DNA of 64,000 nt from Streptomyces microflavus (GTDB taxonomy: Bacteria > Actinomycetota > Actinomycetes > Streptomycetales > Streptomycetaceae): NCBI RefSeq assembly GCF_014650075.1, contig NZ_BMUG01000007.1, positions 310,001 through 374,000 of the forward strand, in the 5' to 3' direction. The position numbers and the translations under genes are program-made. Below, piece by piece: positions 8,369 to 16,754 of this stretch (the first letter of the stretch is position 1; each line of letters begins with the position of its first letter). The notes under the pieces were generated by a model that saw nothing but the letters and a program-made list of their open reading frames with translations, made no database searches and was not told where the DNA came from.

Positions 8369-9442
8369 GTGAAACCTGACATACCCCCGTCGCCCTGGGA
8401 CCCGCCGCCTCCCCCGTCCGCTTCCACCGGATCCGCCTGGCGGGAGGCCACCGGACCCGCCTGGCAGCAGCAGGGCTGGCCGGTGCCTCCGCACGGGCCC
8501 ATGCCGCCGCCGTACGGTCACTTCCCGCCGCCCGGTCCCGTGCGGGCCGAGGCCGGGGCCCGTTACGACCAGCAGGGGCGCAACGGGCAGGGCGGCAGGT
8601 TCGGGTGGCTCGGGGAGCTGTCGCTCGTTCTGCTCCTGGTCGTCGTGGGCATCCTGGTCGTCTCCGGGATCGGGGCCGTCCTCGCGGAGGTGCTGGACGC
8701 GGGGCCCGCGTCGGCGGACAGCGAGGTGTTCTTCGAGGACCCGGTCGCCGACATGGCCCTCCAGCTCGTCGGGATCGCGATTGGGATACCGATCGTCCTG
8801 TGGGGCGCCCGCTACCTGGGCAAGCGGCCGGCCGGGACCGTCTCCTCGGTCGTCGGGCGGCTGCGGTGGAAGTGGCTCGGGCTGTGCGCGGCCGTTGCCT
8901 TTCCGCTGATCATCGTCCAGTTCGGCATCATGATCGCGTGGACCTGGGGGGAGGAGTCCGCCGAACCGGCCGGGGACGGCTGGCCCGGCTGGACCTCCTT
9001 TCTCGTCAGCCTGGCCGTGCTCGGGGCGCTGGTGCCGTTCCAGGCGGCGGCCGAGGAGTACGTGTTCCGGGGGTGGCTGGTCCAGGTGATCGGGCGAGCT
9101 GTCCGGTCGCCGTGGCCCGCCGTCGTACTCGCCTCCCTCCTGTTCGCCCTGGCCCATGGGTTCGGCGAACTCTCCGGGTTCGTCCTGCTGCTCTACTCGG
9201 CGCTGTGGTGGGGCTGGCTGGTGATCCGAACCGGGGGCCTGGAGGCGGTCATCACCCTGCACGCCGCCAACAACCTGCTCGCCTTCGGCCTCGCGGCGGG
9301 CTTCGGTGAACTCGCCTCCACCGAGACGGCGGCGGACGCGCCGTGGCAGGCGATGGTCGTCGAGTTCGTCTTCGCGCCGCTGTACTGCCTGGTGGTGGCG
9401 TGGATGGCGAAGCGGCGGGGGGTTGAGCGGGTCAGCCCCTGA
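8369..9442 (+). CDS. CPBP-family intramembrane protease (CAAX/Abi type)
   Basis: The 357-residue protein opens with a Pro-rich cytoplasmic tail (residues 1-70) followed by about seven membrane helices. The family motifs are present in order: EEYVFRG (EExxxR), FALAHGF and LHAANN. These residues form the metal-independent glutamic-type active site of Rce1-like proteases. Actinobacterial members are poorly characterised; some act in peptide processing or immunity. The GTG at 8369 was chosen over upstream in-frame codons because a stop-free but unconserved stretch precedes it. Confidence 0.87.
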   Translation: MKPDIPPSPWDPPPPPSASTGSAWREATGPAWQQQGWPVPPHGPMPPPYGHFPPPGPVRAEAGARYDQQGRNGQGGRFGWLGELSLVLLLVVVGILVVSGIGAVLAEVLDAGPASADSEVFFEDPVADMALQLVGIAIGIPIVLWGARYLGKRPAGTVSSVVGRLRWKWLGLCAAVAFPLIIVQFGIMIAWTWGEESAEPAGDGWPGWTSFLVSLAVLGALVPFQAAAEEYVFRGWLVQVIGRAVRSPWPAVVLASLLFALAHGFGELSGFVLLLYSALWWGWLVIRTGGLEAVITLHAANNLLAFGLAAGFGELASTETAADAPWQAMVVEFVFAPLYCLVVAWMAKRRGVERVSP

Positions 9443-9558
9443 AGCCCCGTCCGGTCGCGCTGTGTTGAGTGCCACCGTCGTCGTCCACCCCTGCACCCCG
9501 GCGAAGATGTACGTCGTGCCCGCCGCCCGCCGCCGGGCCGAGACCTAAGAGGCCGGTC

Positions 9559-10164
9559 TCAGAACTCCACGGTCAGCTGCGCCCGGATGTGGGCGCGCAG
9601 GACGCCCGCCATGTCCGTCGTGCAGTCGCTGATCAGCCACTGGATCTGGAGGCCGTCCATCAGGGCGATGAGCTGCTGGGCGGCGGTCGCCGGGTCGGTG
9701 CCGGTCCGTAGTGAGCCGTCGTCGCGGGCCTGGAGGTAGGCGCGTTCGGTGTTGGCGACGGACGTGCGGTAGCGGGTCTCGAAGTAGGCGTGGGCCGGGT
9801 GATCGGGGGAGGTGGCCTCCGCCGCGACCACCGAGAACAGCTCGACGATCCCGCGCCGCTTGGCGTTCAGCTCCGCGAGGTCCACCAGCCGGCGCAGATG
9901 GTCGACGCCCCGGGTGACGCCGAGGGCCAGCCACTCGTCGTCCACGTCGTCGCGGCGCTGGAGCACCGCGAGGAGCAGCGCCTCCTTCGTCGGGAAGTGG
10001 TGCAGGAGGCCCGGGTGGGAGATGCCGCAGCGGGTGGCGATGACCCGGAGCGAGGCACCCCGGTAGCCCGCCTCTCCGAACAGGGCCATCGCCTGGTCGA
10101 GGATCTCGATCCGCTTGGCCCGGCCCTTGGCGTAGCCGCGCCGGGTTCCCGGGGTCACGCGCAT
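9559..10164 (-). CDS. TetR-family regulator, divergent from the GH3 glycosidase
   Basis: A 201-residue protein with the TetR HTH at residues about 20-65 (ILDQAMALFGEAGYRGASLR, then CGISHPGLLHHFPTKEALL) and a helical ligand-binding C-terminus. It lies 225 bp from the GTG of the GH3 gene, reading away, with operator-like repeats near the GH3 start. The arrangement matches known glycosidase repressors released by a sugar product; the effector is inferred, not visible. Confidence 0.88.
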   Translation of the reverse strand: MRVTPGTRRGYAKGRAKRIEILDQAMALFGEAGYRGASLRVIATRCGISHPGLLHHFPTKEALLLAVLQRRDDVDDEWLALGVTRGVDHLRRLVDLAELNAKRRGIVELFSVVAAEATSPDHPAHAYFETRYRTSVANTERAYLQARDDGSLRTGTDPATAAQQLIALMDGLQIQWLISDCTTDMAGVLRAHIRAQLTVEF

Positions 10165-10252
10165 TCACCCGCTGTCATCGGACGCCCTTCTCGTTCCGCC
10201 CCCGCGCTGCTGCTGCCGTTGCCGAGCCGGCCGGGTCCGCTGCTCGCGGGCC

Positions 10253-10288
10253 CCGGCGCTCCGGCGCTCCGGCGCTCCGGCGCTCCGG
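10253..10288. repeat. 9-bp tandem repeat (four copies)
   Basis: CCGGCGCTC is repeated four times exactly in the TetR-GH3 intergenic region, ahead of the operator repeats. It may be simple slippage; no function is claimed. Confidence 0.85.
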
Positions 10289-10308
10289 CCCAGATTCTCA
10301 CAGGGTCG

Positions 10309-10348
10309 AATACTTACCATTCCAATACTTACCAAGCGGTCGGTATTG
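10309..10348. promoter_or_regulatory. TetR operator region of the GH3 gene
   Basis: AATACTTACCA occurs twice as a direct repeat (10309-10319 and 10324-10334). The second copy begins an imperfect 26-bp palindrome, 10323-10348, with arms CAATAC and GTATTG around TTACCAAGCGGTCG. TACC-N8-GGTA symmetry of this kind (accaagcggtcggt) is common in Streptomyces TetR sites. It ends 41 bp before the GH3 start and is a likely binding site of the divergent TetR protein. Confidence 0.6.
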
Positions 10349-10389
10349 AGCGTACGGTACTGCGGAGTGCCGTCGTGAAAGGAACTCCT

Positions 10390-12672
10390 GTGGGCCTCCT
10401 GCCGCCGTACCTCGACCCCGCGCTCCCCGTCGCGGACCGGGTCGCCGATCTCCTGGGCCGCATGACGCTGCCCGAGAAGGTCGGCCAGATGCTCCAGCTC
10501 AACGCCAAGGAGGGCGTGCGGCACCTTGTGGAGGAGCTGCACGCGGGGTCGATCCTGCACGCCTCGCCCGAGCGGGTGCTGGAGGCCGCCGCCCTCACCG
10601 CGAAGACCCGGCTGCGCATCCCGCTGCTCGTCGCGGAGGACTGCATCCACGGCCACTCCTTCTGGGAGGGCGCGACGATCTACCCGACGCAGCTCGGCAT
10701 GGCGGCCACCTGGGACACCGGCCTGGTGGAGCGGATCGCGCGGGCCACGGCGGTGGAGGTCGCGGCGACCGGGGTGCACTGGACCTTCTCGCCGGTCCTC
10801 TGCATCACCCGGGACCTGCGCTGGGGCCGGGTGAGCGAGACCTTCGGCGAAGACCCGCACCTCATCGGGGAGTTGGCCTCCGCGATGGTGCGCGGCTACC
10901 AGGGCGAGGGGCTCGCCGACCCGACCGCGATCCTGGCCTGCGCCAAGCACTTCGCCGGGTACTCCGAGACCCAGGGCGGCCGGGACGCCAGCGAGGCGGA
11001 CATCTCCCGGCGCAAGCTGCGCTCGTGGTTCCTGCCCCCCTTCGAGCGGGTCGCCAAGGAGGGCTGCCGGACGTTCATGCTCGGCTACCAGTCCATGGAC
11101 GGCGTGCCGATCACCGTCAACGACTGGCTGCTGGGCGAGGTGCTGCGCGGCGAGTGGGGGTACACCGGCACGCTGGTCACCGACTGGGACAACGTCGGCC
11201 GCATGGTGTGGGAGCAGAAGATCTACGCCGACTACGCGCAGGCCTCGGCGGCGGCGGTCCGCGCGGGCAACGACATGGTGATGACGACGTCGAAGTTCTT
11301 CGATGGTGCCCAGGAGGCGGTGGCGGAGGGCACGCTCACGGAGGCGGAGATCGACGCCGCCGTACGCCGCATCCTGACGCTCAAGTTCGAGCTCGGACTC
11401 TTCGAGAACCCCCGTCACCCCGACGCAGCCCTCCAGGCCGAGTTCATCGGCAGCGCCGCACACGCCGAACTCAACCTGGAGGCGGCCCGGCGCTCCCTGG
11501 TGCTGCTGACCAACGACGGCACGCTGCCGCTGGCGGGCGGGCTGCAAGAGGGCGGAGACGGCCGGGCCACGGGCTCCGGCCCCCGTACGGTCGCGCTCGT
11601 CGGCCCCAACGCCGATGACGCGCAGACCCAGCTGGGCGACTGGGCGGGCTCCTCCGGCCAGGCGGACTGGCTCCCCGACGGGCAGCCGCGCGCCATGATC
11701 CGTACCGTCCTCGACGGCTTCCGCGACCGGGTGCCCGCCGACTGGACCGTGGCGTACGCGCCCGGCGCCCGCATCCTGGACGTCGGGCCCGACCCCGAGG
11801 GGGAGTTCTTCCCCGACGGACAGCCCCGCCCCGAGGTCGTCGTCCCGGCCGCGCCCGACCCGGCGCTGATCGGAGAGGCGGTCGCCGCCGCCGAGGCCGC
11901 CGACCACGTGGTCGCCGTCGTCGGTGACCGGATCGAGCTGATCGGCGAGGGCAAGTCGACGGCCACCCTCGAACTCGTGGGCGACCAGGTCGCGTTGCTC
12001 GACGCGCTGGCGGCGACGGGCAAGCCGCTGGTGGTCGTGGTCATCAGCTCCAAGCCGCTGGTGCTGCCGCCGTCCGCGCTCGGTGCGGCGGCGATCGTGT
12101 ACGCGGCCAACCCGGGGATGCTCGGCGGTACGGCGATCGCGGAGCTGCTCCTCGGCCTGATCGAGCCGACCGGCCGGCTCCCGCTCTCCTTCGCCCGGCA
12201 CGCGGGGCAGCAGCCGACGTACTACAACCAGGTGCGCGGCCAGCACGGCACGAGGTACGCGGACCTCACGCAGAGCCCGGCGTTCGCGTTCGGGGAGGGC
12301 CTGAGCTACACCACAGTGGAGTACACCGACCTGGAGCTGCTGACGGCGGTCGTCGAACCGGCGGAGACGGTACGGGCCCGGGTGACGCTCAGCAACACCG
12401 GCGCCCGGCCCGCGCTGGAGACGGTCCAGGTGTATGTGAGCGACACGGTGACCTCGGTGACCTGGGCGGAGAAGGAGCTGAAGGCGTACGAGCAGGTGGA
12501 GCTGGCCCCGGGGGAGTCGCGCCAGGTGGTGATCGAACTCCCCGTCGCCGCCTGCACGTTGGTCGACGCGCAGGGGCGCCGGGTGGTGGAGCCGGGCCGC
12601 TTCGAGCTGCTGGTCGGGCCTTCGTCGCGCGATGAGGCGCTGCTGCGGGCGGAGTTCACGGTGAAGGGGTGA
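10390..12672 (+). CDS. Glycoside hydrolase family 3 (beta-glucosidase/xylosidase type)
   Basis: The 760-residue enzyme has a GH3 N-terminal barrel with CAKHFAGYSETQGGRD (about residue 187) and the nucleophile segment VTDWDNVGRM (Asp near 265). The second alpha/beta domain follows and a fibronectin-III-like domain forms the C-terminus (ARVTLSNTGARPALETVQVY). It retains glycosyl residues by a double-displacement mechanism on beta-glycosides. No signal peptide is seen, so it should act inside the cell on imported oligosaccharides, though no sugar transporter is adjacent. GTG 10390 was chosen because AAAGGA lies six bases upstream. Confidence 0.93.
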   Translation: MGLLPPYLDPALPVADRVADLLGRMTLPEKVGQMLQLNAKEGVRHLVEELHAGSILHASPERVLEAAALTAKTRLRIPLLVAEDCIHGHSFWEGATIYPTQLGMAATWDTGLVERIARATAVEVAATGVHWTFSPVLCITRDLRWGRVSETFGEDPHLIGELASAMVRGYQGEGLADPTAILACAKHFAGYSETQGGRDASEADISRRKLRSWFLPPFERVAKEGCRTFMLGYQSMDGVPITVNDWLLGEVLRGEWGYTGTLVTDWDNVGRMVWEQKIYADYAQASAAAVRAGNDMVMTTSKFFDGAQEAVAEGTLTEAEIDAAVRRILTLKFELGLFENPRHPDAALQAEFIGSAAHAELNLEAARRSLVLLTNDGTLPLAGGLQEGGDGRATGSGPRTVALVGPNADDAQTQLGDWAGSSGQADWLPDGQPRAMIRTVLDGFRDRVPADWTVAYAPGARILDVGPDPEGEFFPDGQPRPEVVVPAAPDPALIGEAVAAAEAADHVVAVVGDRIELIGEGKSTATLELVGDQVALLDALAATGKPLVVVVISSKPLVLPPSALGAAAIVYAANPGMLGGTAIAELLLGLIEPTGRLPLSFARHAGQQPTYYNQVRGQHGTRYADLTQSPAFAFGEGLSYTTVEYTDLELLTAVVEPAETVRARVTLSNTGARPALETVQVYVSDTVTSVTWAEKELKAYEQVELAPGESRQVVIELPVAACTLVDAQGRRVVEPGRFELLVGPSSRDEALLRAEFTVKG

Positions 12673-12776
12673 GGTGAGGGGGAGTTCACGGCGAAGGGGT
12701 GACGGTGAGAGGGGAGTTCACGGTGAAGGGGTGACGGCGAGGGCGGAGTTCACGGCGAGGGGGTGGCGGTGAGGGG
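12651..12776. repeat. Tandem copies of the GH3 gene's 3' end (about 30-32 bp units)
   Basis: GGAGTTCACGG(T/C)GA(A/G)GGGGTG recurs starting at 12651 (inside the gene, with the stop codon), 12681, 12713 and 12745. The unit has been amplified from the last codons and stop codon of the GH3 gene into the intergenic space, with slight divergence. This fills the gap to the convergent EamA gene. Confidence 0.85.
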
Positions 12777-12785
12777 GCTGGCCGG

Positions 12786-13700
12786 TCACGGTGACCGGGT
12801 GGTGCGGGCAGGCTCCTCGGCCGCCCCCGGAGTGGTGCGCGGAGGGCGGGCCGGCCGGGCGGCGCGCTGGCCGAGCACCACCCCGCAGAGCGTGAGCACG
12901 AGGCCGCAGACCTGCCGCCCGGAGAGGCTCTCACCGGCGAGCAGGAGCCCCAGCAGCACGCCCGTCACGGGGTTGAGCAGCCCCAGCAGACCGACCGTCC
13001 CCGCCGGCAGGTGCTTCAGCCCCAGGAACCAGGCGGCGAAGGCGATGGCCGTCGCCACCACGGCGAGGTAGCCGAAGCCGAGGAGCGCGGGGCCGTCGAG
13101 CGCGGGTGGCCCGCCTTCCACGAGGGCCGCGCACGGCAGGAGCAGCAGCCCGCCGCCGAGCAACTGCCAGCTGGTGGCGGCGAGTACGTCCACCTCGCCG
13201 CTCCACCGCTTGGCCAGGACGTACCCGTACGAGGACATCGCCATGGCCCCGACGGAGGCGAGGATGCCGATGGCGTCCACCGGCCCGCTCGCCGTGAACA
13301 CCATCAGGCAGACGCCGCCGACGCCGGTCATGGCCCCGGCGAGGTGCTTCCAGCCGGGCCGCTCACCGACCAGCGGCCAGGCGAGCATCATCATGAAGAG
13401 GGGCGCGAGGGCCATGATGATCGACGCCAGGCTGGTGGGGAGGCGCTGCGCCGCCACGTAGACGAGCGCGAAGAAGCCGCTCATGTTCAGGGCGCCGAGC
13501 ACCAGGGACTTCCACCACCAGCTCCCGCGCGGCAGCTTCCGGCAGACGGCCAGCAGGAGGAGCCCGGCGGGGACGGCTCTGAAGGCGGCGCCGTACAGGG
13601 GGTGGCTCTCGGGCAGGTACTCCCGCGTGACGAAGTAGGTCGTGCCCCAGGCCACTGGGGCGACGGCCGTGACCAGCGACCATTTCAGGTTACCTTCCAT
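12786..13700 (-). CDS. EamA/DMT-family exporter
   Basis: A 304-residue membrane protein with two EamA repeats of about five helices each (WGTTYFVTREYLPESHPLYG in the first; AFAAWFLGLKHLPAGTVGLL in the second). Family members export metabolites, amino acids or drugs. The start is taken as the ATG at 13700, giving MEGNLKWSL; another ATG lies at 13721. It is divergent from the MarR gene and its start codon lies inside the shared palindrome, so it is probably repressed by that MarR protein. Confidence 0.87.
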   Translation of the reverse strand: MEGNLKWSLVTAVAPVAWGTTYFVTREYLPESHPLYGAAFRAVPAGLLLLAVCRKLPRGSWWWKSLVLGALNMSGFFALVYVAAQRLPTSLASIIMALAPLFMMMLAWPLVGERPGWKHLAGAMTGVGGVCLMVFTASGPVDAIGILASVGAMAMSSYGYVLAKRWSGEVDVLAATSWQLLGGGLLLLPCAALVEGGPPALDGPALLGFGYLAVVATAIAFAAWFLGLKHLPAGTVGLLGLLNPVTGVLLGLLLAGESLSGRQVCGLVLTLCGVVLGQRAARPARPPRTTPGAAEEPARTTRSP

Positions 13701-13730
13701 GGAAGCTATTATGCCTTCCATGGAAGGTAA
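13690..13730. promoter_or_regulatory. Palindromic MarR operator containing both start codons and overlapping -10 boxes
   Basis: TTACCTTCCATGGAA (13690-13704) is mirrored exactly by TTCCATGGAAGGTAA (13716-13730). The 11-bp centre holds TATTAT (13707-13712) for the plus strand and CATAAT (13713-13708) for the minus strand. Each -10 box is seven bases from an ATG (13720 plus, 13700 minus), which would make both mRNAs leaderless. No good -35 box is visible on either side. MarR binding here would block both promoters. The layout is read directly; leaderless initiation is inference. Confidence 0.7.
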
Positions 13731-14262
13731 TTTTCGTGACGTCGCTCCGGAAGGCGCGGGACCCGACCACGTGGCGCGCATCCAGGCCGAGTGGGCGCGG
13801 GAGCGCCCGGACGTGGACGTCTCCCCGCAGGCCGTCATCGGGCGTCTGCACCGCCTGGGCCACCTCCTGACCGCCCGCCTCGACGTCGTCTACAGCGCCC
13901 ACGGCCTGTCGGAGGGCGAGTTCGACGTCCTGGCCGCGCTGCGCCGGGCCGGCGAGCCCTTCGAGCGGGCGCCGGGCGAGCTGGCCGCGCACACGATGGT
14001 CACCACGGGGGCGATGACCAAGCGGATCGACCGCCTCCAGCGCGCCGGCCTGGTGACCCGGCGCCGTTCGGCCGCCGACGGCCGGGGCCGGGTGGTGGCG
14101 CTGACCCCGGCGGGCCGGTCCCTGATCGACCGGGCGTTCACCGAGCACATGCGCAACGAGCGGAACCTGCTTGACGCGCTGGAGCCGCAGGCGGCGGCGG
14201 AGCTGGAGAGGCTTCTCACGGGGTGGCTGGCGCGGGTGGAGCCGCCGGGGAGCGGTGCGTGA
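13720..14262 (+). CDS. MarR-family regulator, divergent from EamA exporter
   Basis: The 180-residue protein has the MarR winged helix: LSEGEFDVLAALRRAG, then MVTTGAMTKRIDRLQRAGLV and the wing RRRSAADGRGRVVALTPAG. C-terminal dimer helices follow. The preferred ATG at 13720 gives MEGNFRDV; ATGs at 13711 and 13699 are also in frame. Its 3' end overlaps the convergent MerR gene by 47 bp. By position it is an autorepressor and repressor of the EamA exporter; the ligand is unknown. Confidence 0.87.
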   Translation: MEGNFRDVAPEGAGPDHVARIQAEWARERPDVDVSPQAVIGRLHRLGHLLTARLDVVYSAHGLSEGEFDVLAALRRAGEPFERAPGELAAHTMVTTGAMTKRIDRLQRAGLVTRRRSAADGRGRVVALTPAGRSLIDRAFTEHMRNERNLLDALEPQAAAELERLLTGWLARVEPPGSGA

Positions 14263-14689
14263 CCGAAACGGGCTCGTACGGCTGCGGGTCGGCGCCCGCC
14301 CTGTCCTCGAAGGCCGCCCTGTCCCCGAAGGCCCGGCGGGCGAGGTCCTCGCGGAGCCGGGTGAGGCGGTCGATCTCGGCGTCGAGGATGGCGAGCCGAC
14401 GGCCGACGACACCGGAGCCGGAGCCTTCCGGGGCGTCGGCGGCCCCGCAGCGGGGCGGCGGGTCCTGGGTGAGGAGGTGGAGGCGGTCGGCGCAGGAGCG
14501 CAGGTCCTCGATGGTGAAGCCGGAGCCCAGCAGCTCCCGGATGACGCGGAGCCGGGCGACCTCGGCGGGCCGGTAGTCGCGCTGGCCCGACGCGGTGCGG
14601 CCGGGCGGAGGGAGCAGCCCGCGCTGTTCGTACAACCGCAGCGCCCTGGGGGTGCACCCCGCCGCCGCTGCCGCCTCACCGATCCGCAT
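14216..14689 (-). CDS. MerR-family regulator, second gene of the MDR operon
   Basis: A 157-residue protein with an N-terminal MerR winged helix (MRIGEAAAAAGCTPRALRLY, then GQRDYRPAEVARLRVIREL) and a coiled coil (ILDAEIDRLTRLREDLARR). One Cys lies within the HTH and two more in CADRL and PPPRCG; no metal-binding pattern is obvious. It starts 37 bp after the MDR gene on the same strand. A MerR-type promoter upstream of the MDR gene is probably its target, giving autogenous control of the pair. Confidence 0.87.
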   Translation of the reverse strand: MRIGEAAAAAGCTPRALRLYEQRGLLPPPGRTASGQRDYRPAEVARLRVIRELLGSGFTIEDLRSCADRLHLLTQDPPPRCGAADAPEGSGSGVVGRRLAILDAEIDRLTRLREDLARRAFGDRAAFEDRAGADPQPYEPVSVTHRSPAAPPAPATP

Positions 14690-14726
14690 GACGCCCACCC
14701 CGTCCGCTCCTGGCACCGCGCTGCCG

Positions 14727-15761
14727 CTACAACTCCACGACGACGGCACCGAAATGCCGCCCTTCGATCAACTCCTGCAACGCCCGCGGGGCGCGATCGA
14801 TGCCCGGGACACGGGTGTGGGGGAAGGTGATCTCGCCGGAGCGCAGCCACTCCCCGAACCGTCCGGTCCACTCCTGTTCGACGTCGGGGTGGTCGCCACC
14901 GCTGTAGCCGCGCAGCGAGAGCCCTTTGACGACGATGCGGAACGTGTCGATCTCGGCGGGCGCACTGCCGCCCGCGCGCCGCGCCGACAACTGGCCGGAC
15001 AACGCCCCGACCAGGGCGAAGCGGGCACCCGGCCGGGCCGCGCCGACGGCCGCCGTCAGCTGTTCGCCGCCGACGGTGTCCAGCAGGACGTCGATGCCCT
15101 CGGGTGCGGCCGCGGCGAGCTGGGCGGCGAAGGGGGGCTCGGAGCCGCTCAGGAGGACGGCGTCGTAACCGAGTTCGGAGACCAGGCGCTCCGCCTTGCC
15201 GGGGGACCGGGTGGTGCCGATCACCCGCCCGGCGCCCAGCAGCTTGGCGATCCGGCCGGCGAGGGTGCCCACCGCTCCGGCAGCTCCGGTGACCAGGACG
15301 GTGTCGCCGGCCCGGACCCCGGCCAGACGGGTCAGGGCCCCGTAGGCGGACGATCCCTGGGCGAGGTGCGCGACCGGGTCGGGCAGCACGTCCCCCACGG
15401 GCGTGCAGGCGGCGGCGTCAACAACGGCGTGGTCCCGCCAGCCCTGGAGGTGGGTGACGGTGTCGCCGGGCCGCAACGGGCTGCCCTCCGGCACCGCGAC
15501 GACCTCACCGACCGCCGGCCCGAACAGCGCGTCGCCAGGGCTCAGGGAGGGGAGCGGCACCCCGTCGACCTCGCCCCCGATCAGGGTGCGCAGACCGGGG
15601 AAGACCAGGAAGAAGTGGTTCCGGACGAGGACCTGGCCCGCCGCGGGCGTCGGCAGTGGGGCTTCGACGACGGCGAAGTTCTCCGTGGTGGGGAGCCCGT
15701 CGGGGACGGAGACCAGACGGATCTCGCGCGCGGTACGGGGCAGCGGCGGGGTGAGGGACAT
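14727..15761 (-). CDS. NADP-dependent MDR-family oxidoreductase
   Basis: The 344-residue enzyme belongs to the medium-chain dehydrogenases of the leukotriene-B4 12-hydroxydehydrogenase/double-bond reductase type. It contains GDTVLVTGAAGAVGTLAGRI (the nucleotide-binding motif), LGYDAVLLSG and GIDVLLDTVGG, and it lacks the zinc-ligand cysteines of alcohol dehydrogenases. Expected reaction: NADPH-dependent reduction of activated double bonds in enones. GAGGAG lies just before the ATG. It leads a two-gene operon with the MerR regulator. Confidence 0.88.
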   Translation of the reverse strand: MSLTPPLPRTAREIRLVSVPDGLPTTENFAVVEAPLPTPAAGQVLVRNHFFLVFPGLRTLIGGEVDGVPLPSLSPGDALFGPAVGEVVAVPEGSPLRPGDTVTHLQGWRDHAVVDAAACTPVGDVLPDPVAHLAQGSSAYGALTRLAGVRAGDTVLVTGAAGAVGTLAGRIAKLLGAGRVIGTTRSPGKAERLVSELGYDAVLLSGSEPPFAAQLAAAAPEGIDVLLDTVGGEQLTAAVGAARPGARFALVGALSGQLSARRAGGSAPAEIDTFRIVVKGLSLRGYSGGDHPDVEQEWTGRFGEWLRSGEITFPHTRVPGIDRAPRALQELIEGRHFGAVVVEL

Positions 15762-15839
15762 GCGGGCTCCTCGGCTCAGGGCGGCGGGGCGGCGGGCCGC
15801 GGCGGCTCGCGGGAGGCGTCCGGGCGGCGGGTGCGGTGA

Positions 15840-15870
15840 CGCTAACCCCTGACCCGTACGTCAGGGTCAA
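15840..15870 (-). promoter_or_regulatory. MerR-type promoter of the MDR-MerR operon (19-bp spacer)
   Basis: Read on the minus strand, TTGACC (15870-15865) and TTAGCG (15845-15840) are separated by 19 bp instead of 17, the hallmark of MerR-activated promoters. The spacer carries an inverted repeat, CCTGAC-GTACGG-GTCAGG. The MerR gene is the second gene of the transcript, so a positive feedback loop is likely. Confidence 0.7.
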
Positions 15871-16036
15871 GCCGAAGGTGAATCGCGCGGGGCAGAAGAA
15901 GCGTTTCGGCTTGACGGTGTTCCGCCGAACGGGTGTGGCGCGGCACTCCGGCGGCCCCCGGGGCGAGCACAATGGGGCGGCGGTTCGTGCAGAGGTGCCG
16001 AGGCCCTCTCCCGCACCTTGCGCTGAAGGAGGACCG

Positions 16037-16678
16037 GTGGCGGATGGCTGGGCGGTTCAGCGGACGGGGCCCGGTGACCAGGCCCGTACACAGGCGAGGG
16101 AACAACTGCTCGACGCCGCAAGGGAGCTGTACGGCGTCGTCGGCTACCGGGAGACCTCCGAGACGGACCTGTGCGAGGCGGCCGGAGTCACCCCCGAGGT
16201 GCTCCGCCAGGAGTACGGGACACGGGAGGGGCTGCTCATCGCCCTGCACAACCGGGTCACCACCATCGGCCTGCGGGCCATGGAGGCCGTCCTGCACTCC
16301 GAGGGGATCGACGAGTGCTCGATCGCGGATCGCGTCCGGCGCCTCTTCGACGCGTACGTGGAATCCGTCACCCGGGATCCGCGCGAGGCACGGGTGACCT
16401 TCGTCGAGGTGCTGGGCGTCAGCGCGGTGGTGGACGAGCACTGCAAGCTCTGGCGGGCGCTGTGGACGGAGTTCCTCACGGGGGAGGCCGAGCGGGCGGT
16501 GGAGCGGGGGGAGGCGGAGGACCGGGACCACCGCGTCGACGTCATGGTGATGGTCGGCTCGGTGCACGAACTGATGGCCCACCACACCCGCCGCTGCCGC
16601 CGGGCCCGCCCGGAGGAGGTCTCCGGCGAGCTGACGCAACTGGCGCTGACGATGCTGGGGTCGCAGCCGGTGGGGTGA
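16037..16678 (+). CDS. TetR-family regulator
   Basis: A 213-residue protein with a TetR HTH at residues about 15-65 (LLDAARELYGVVGYRETSET, then GVTPEVLRQEYGTREGLLIA). The C-terminal helices contain YVESVTRDPREARVTFVEVL, a pattern frequent in Streptomyces TetR proteins. The GTG at 16037 follows GAAGGAGG. It reads away from the MDR operon and towards the MBL gene, 76 bp downstream; a regulator-target link with either is possible. Confidence 0.87.
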   Translation: MADGWAVQRTGPGDQARTQAREQLLDAARELYGVVGYRETSETDLCEAAGVTPEVLRQEYGTREGLLIALHNRVTTIGLRAMEAVLHSEGIDECSIADRVRRLFDAYVESVTRDPREARVTFVEVLGVSAVVDEHCKLWRALWTEFLTGEAERAVERGEAEDRDHRVDVMVMVGSVHELMAHHTRRCRRARPEEVSGELTQLALTMLGSQPVG

Positions 16679-16754
16679 GGGGCCCCGTGGGCGAGCCGAT
16701 CTGCCGTCGGCAGAGCCCCCGGACACCGCTCGGCCGAGCTGCCAGGCTGGCCGT

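Noticed and set aside
10165-12246. A 693-codon frame antisense to the GH3 gene
   Set aside because: No motif is seen and the sense-strand GH3 gene is unambiguous.
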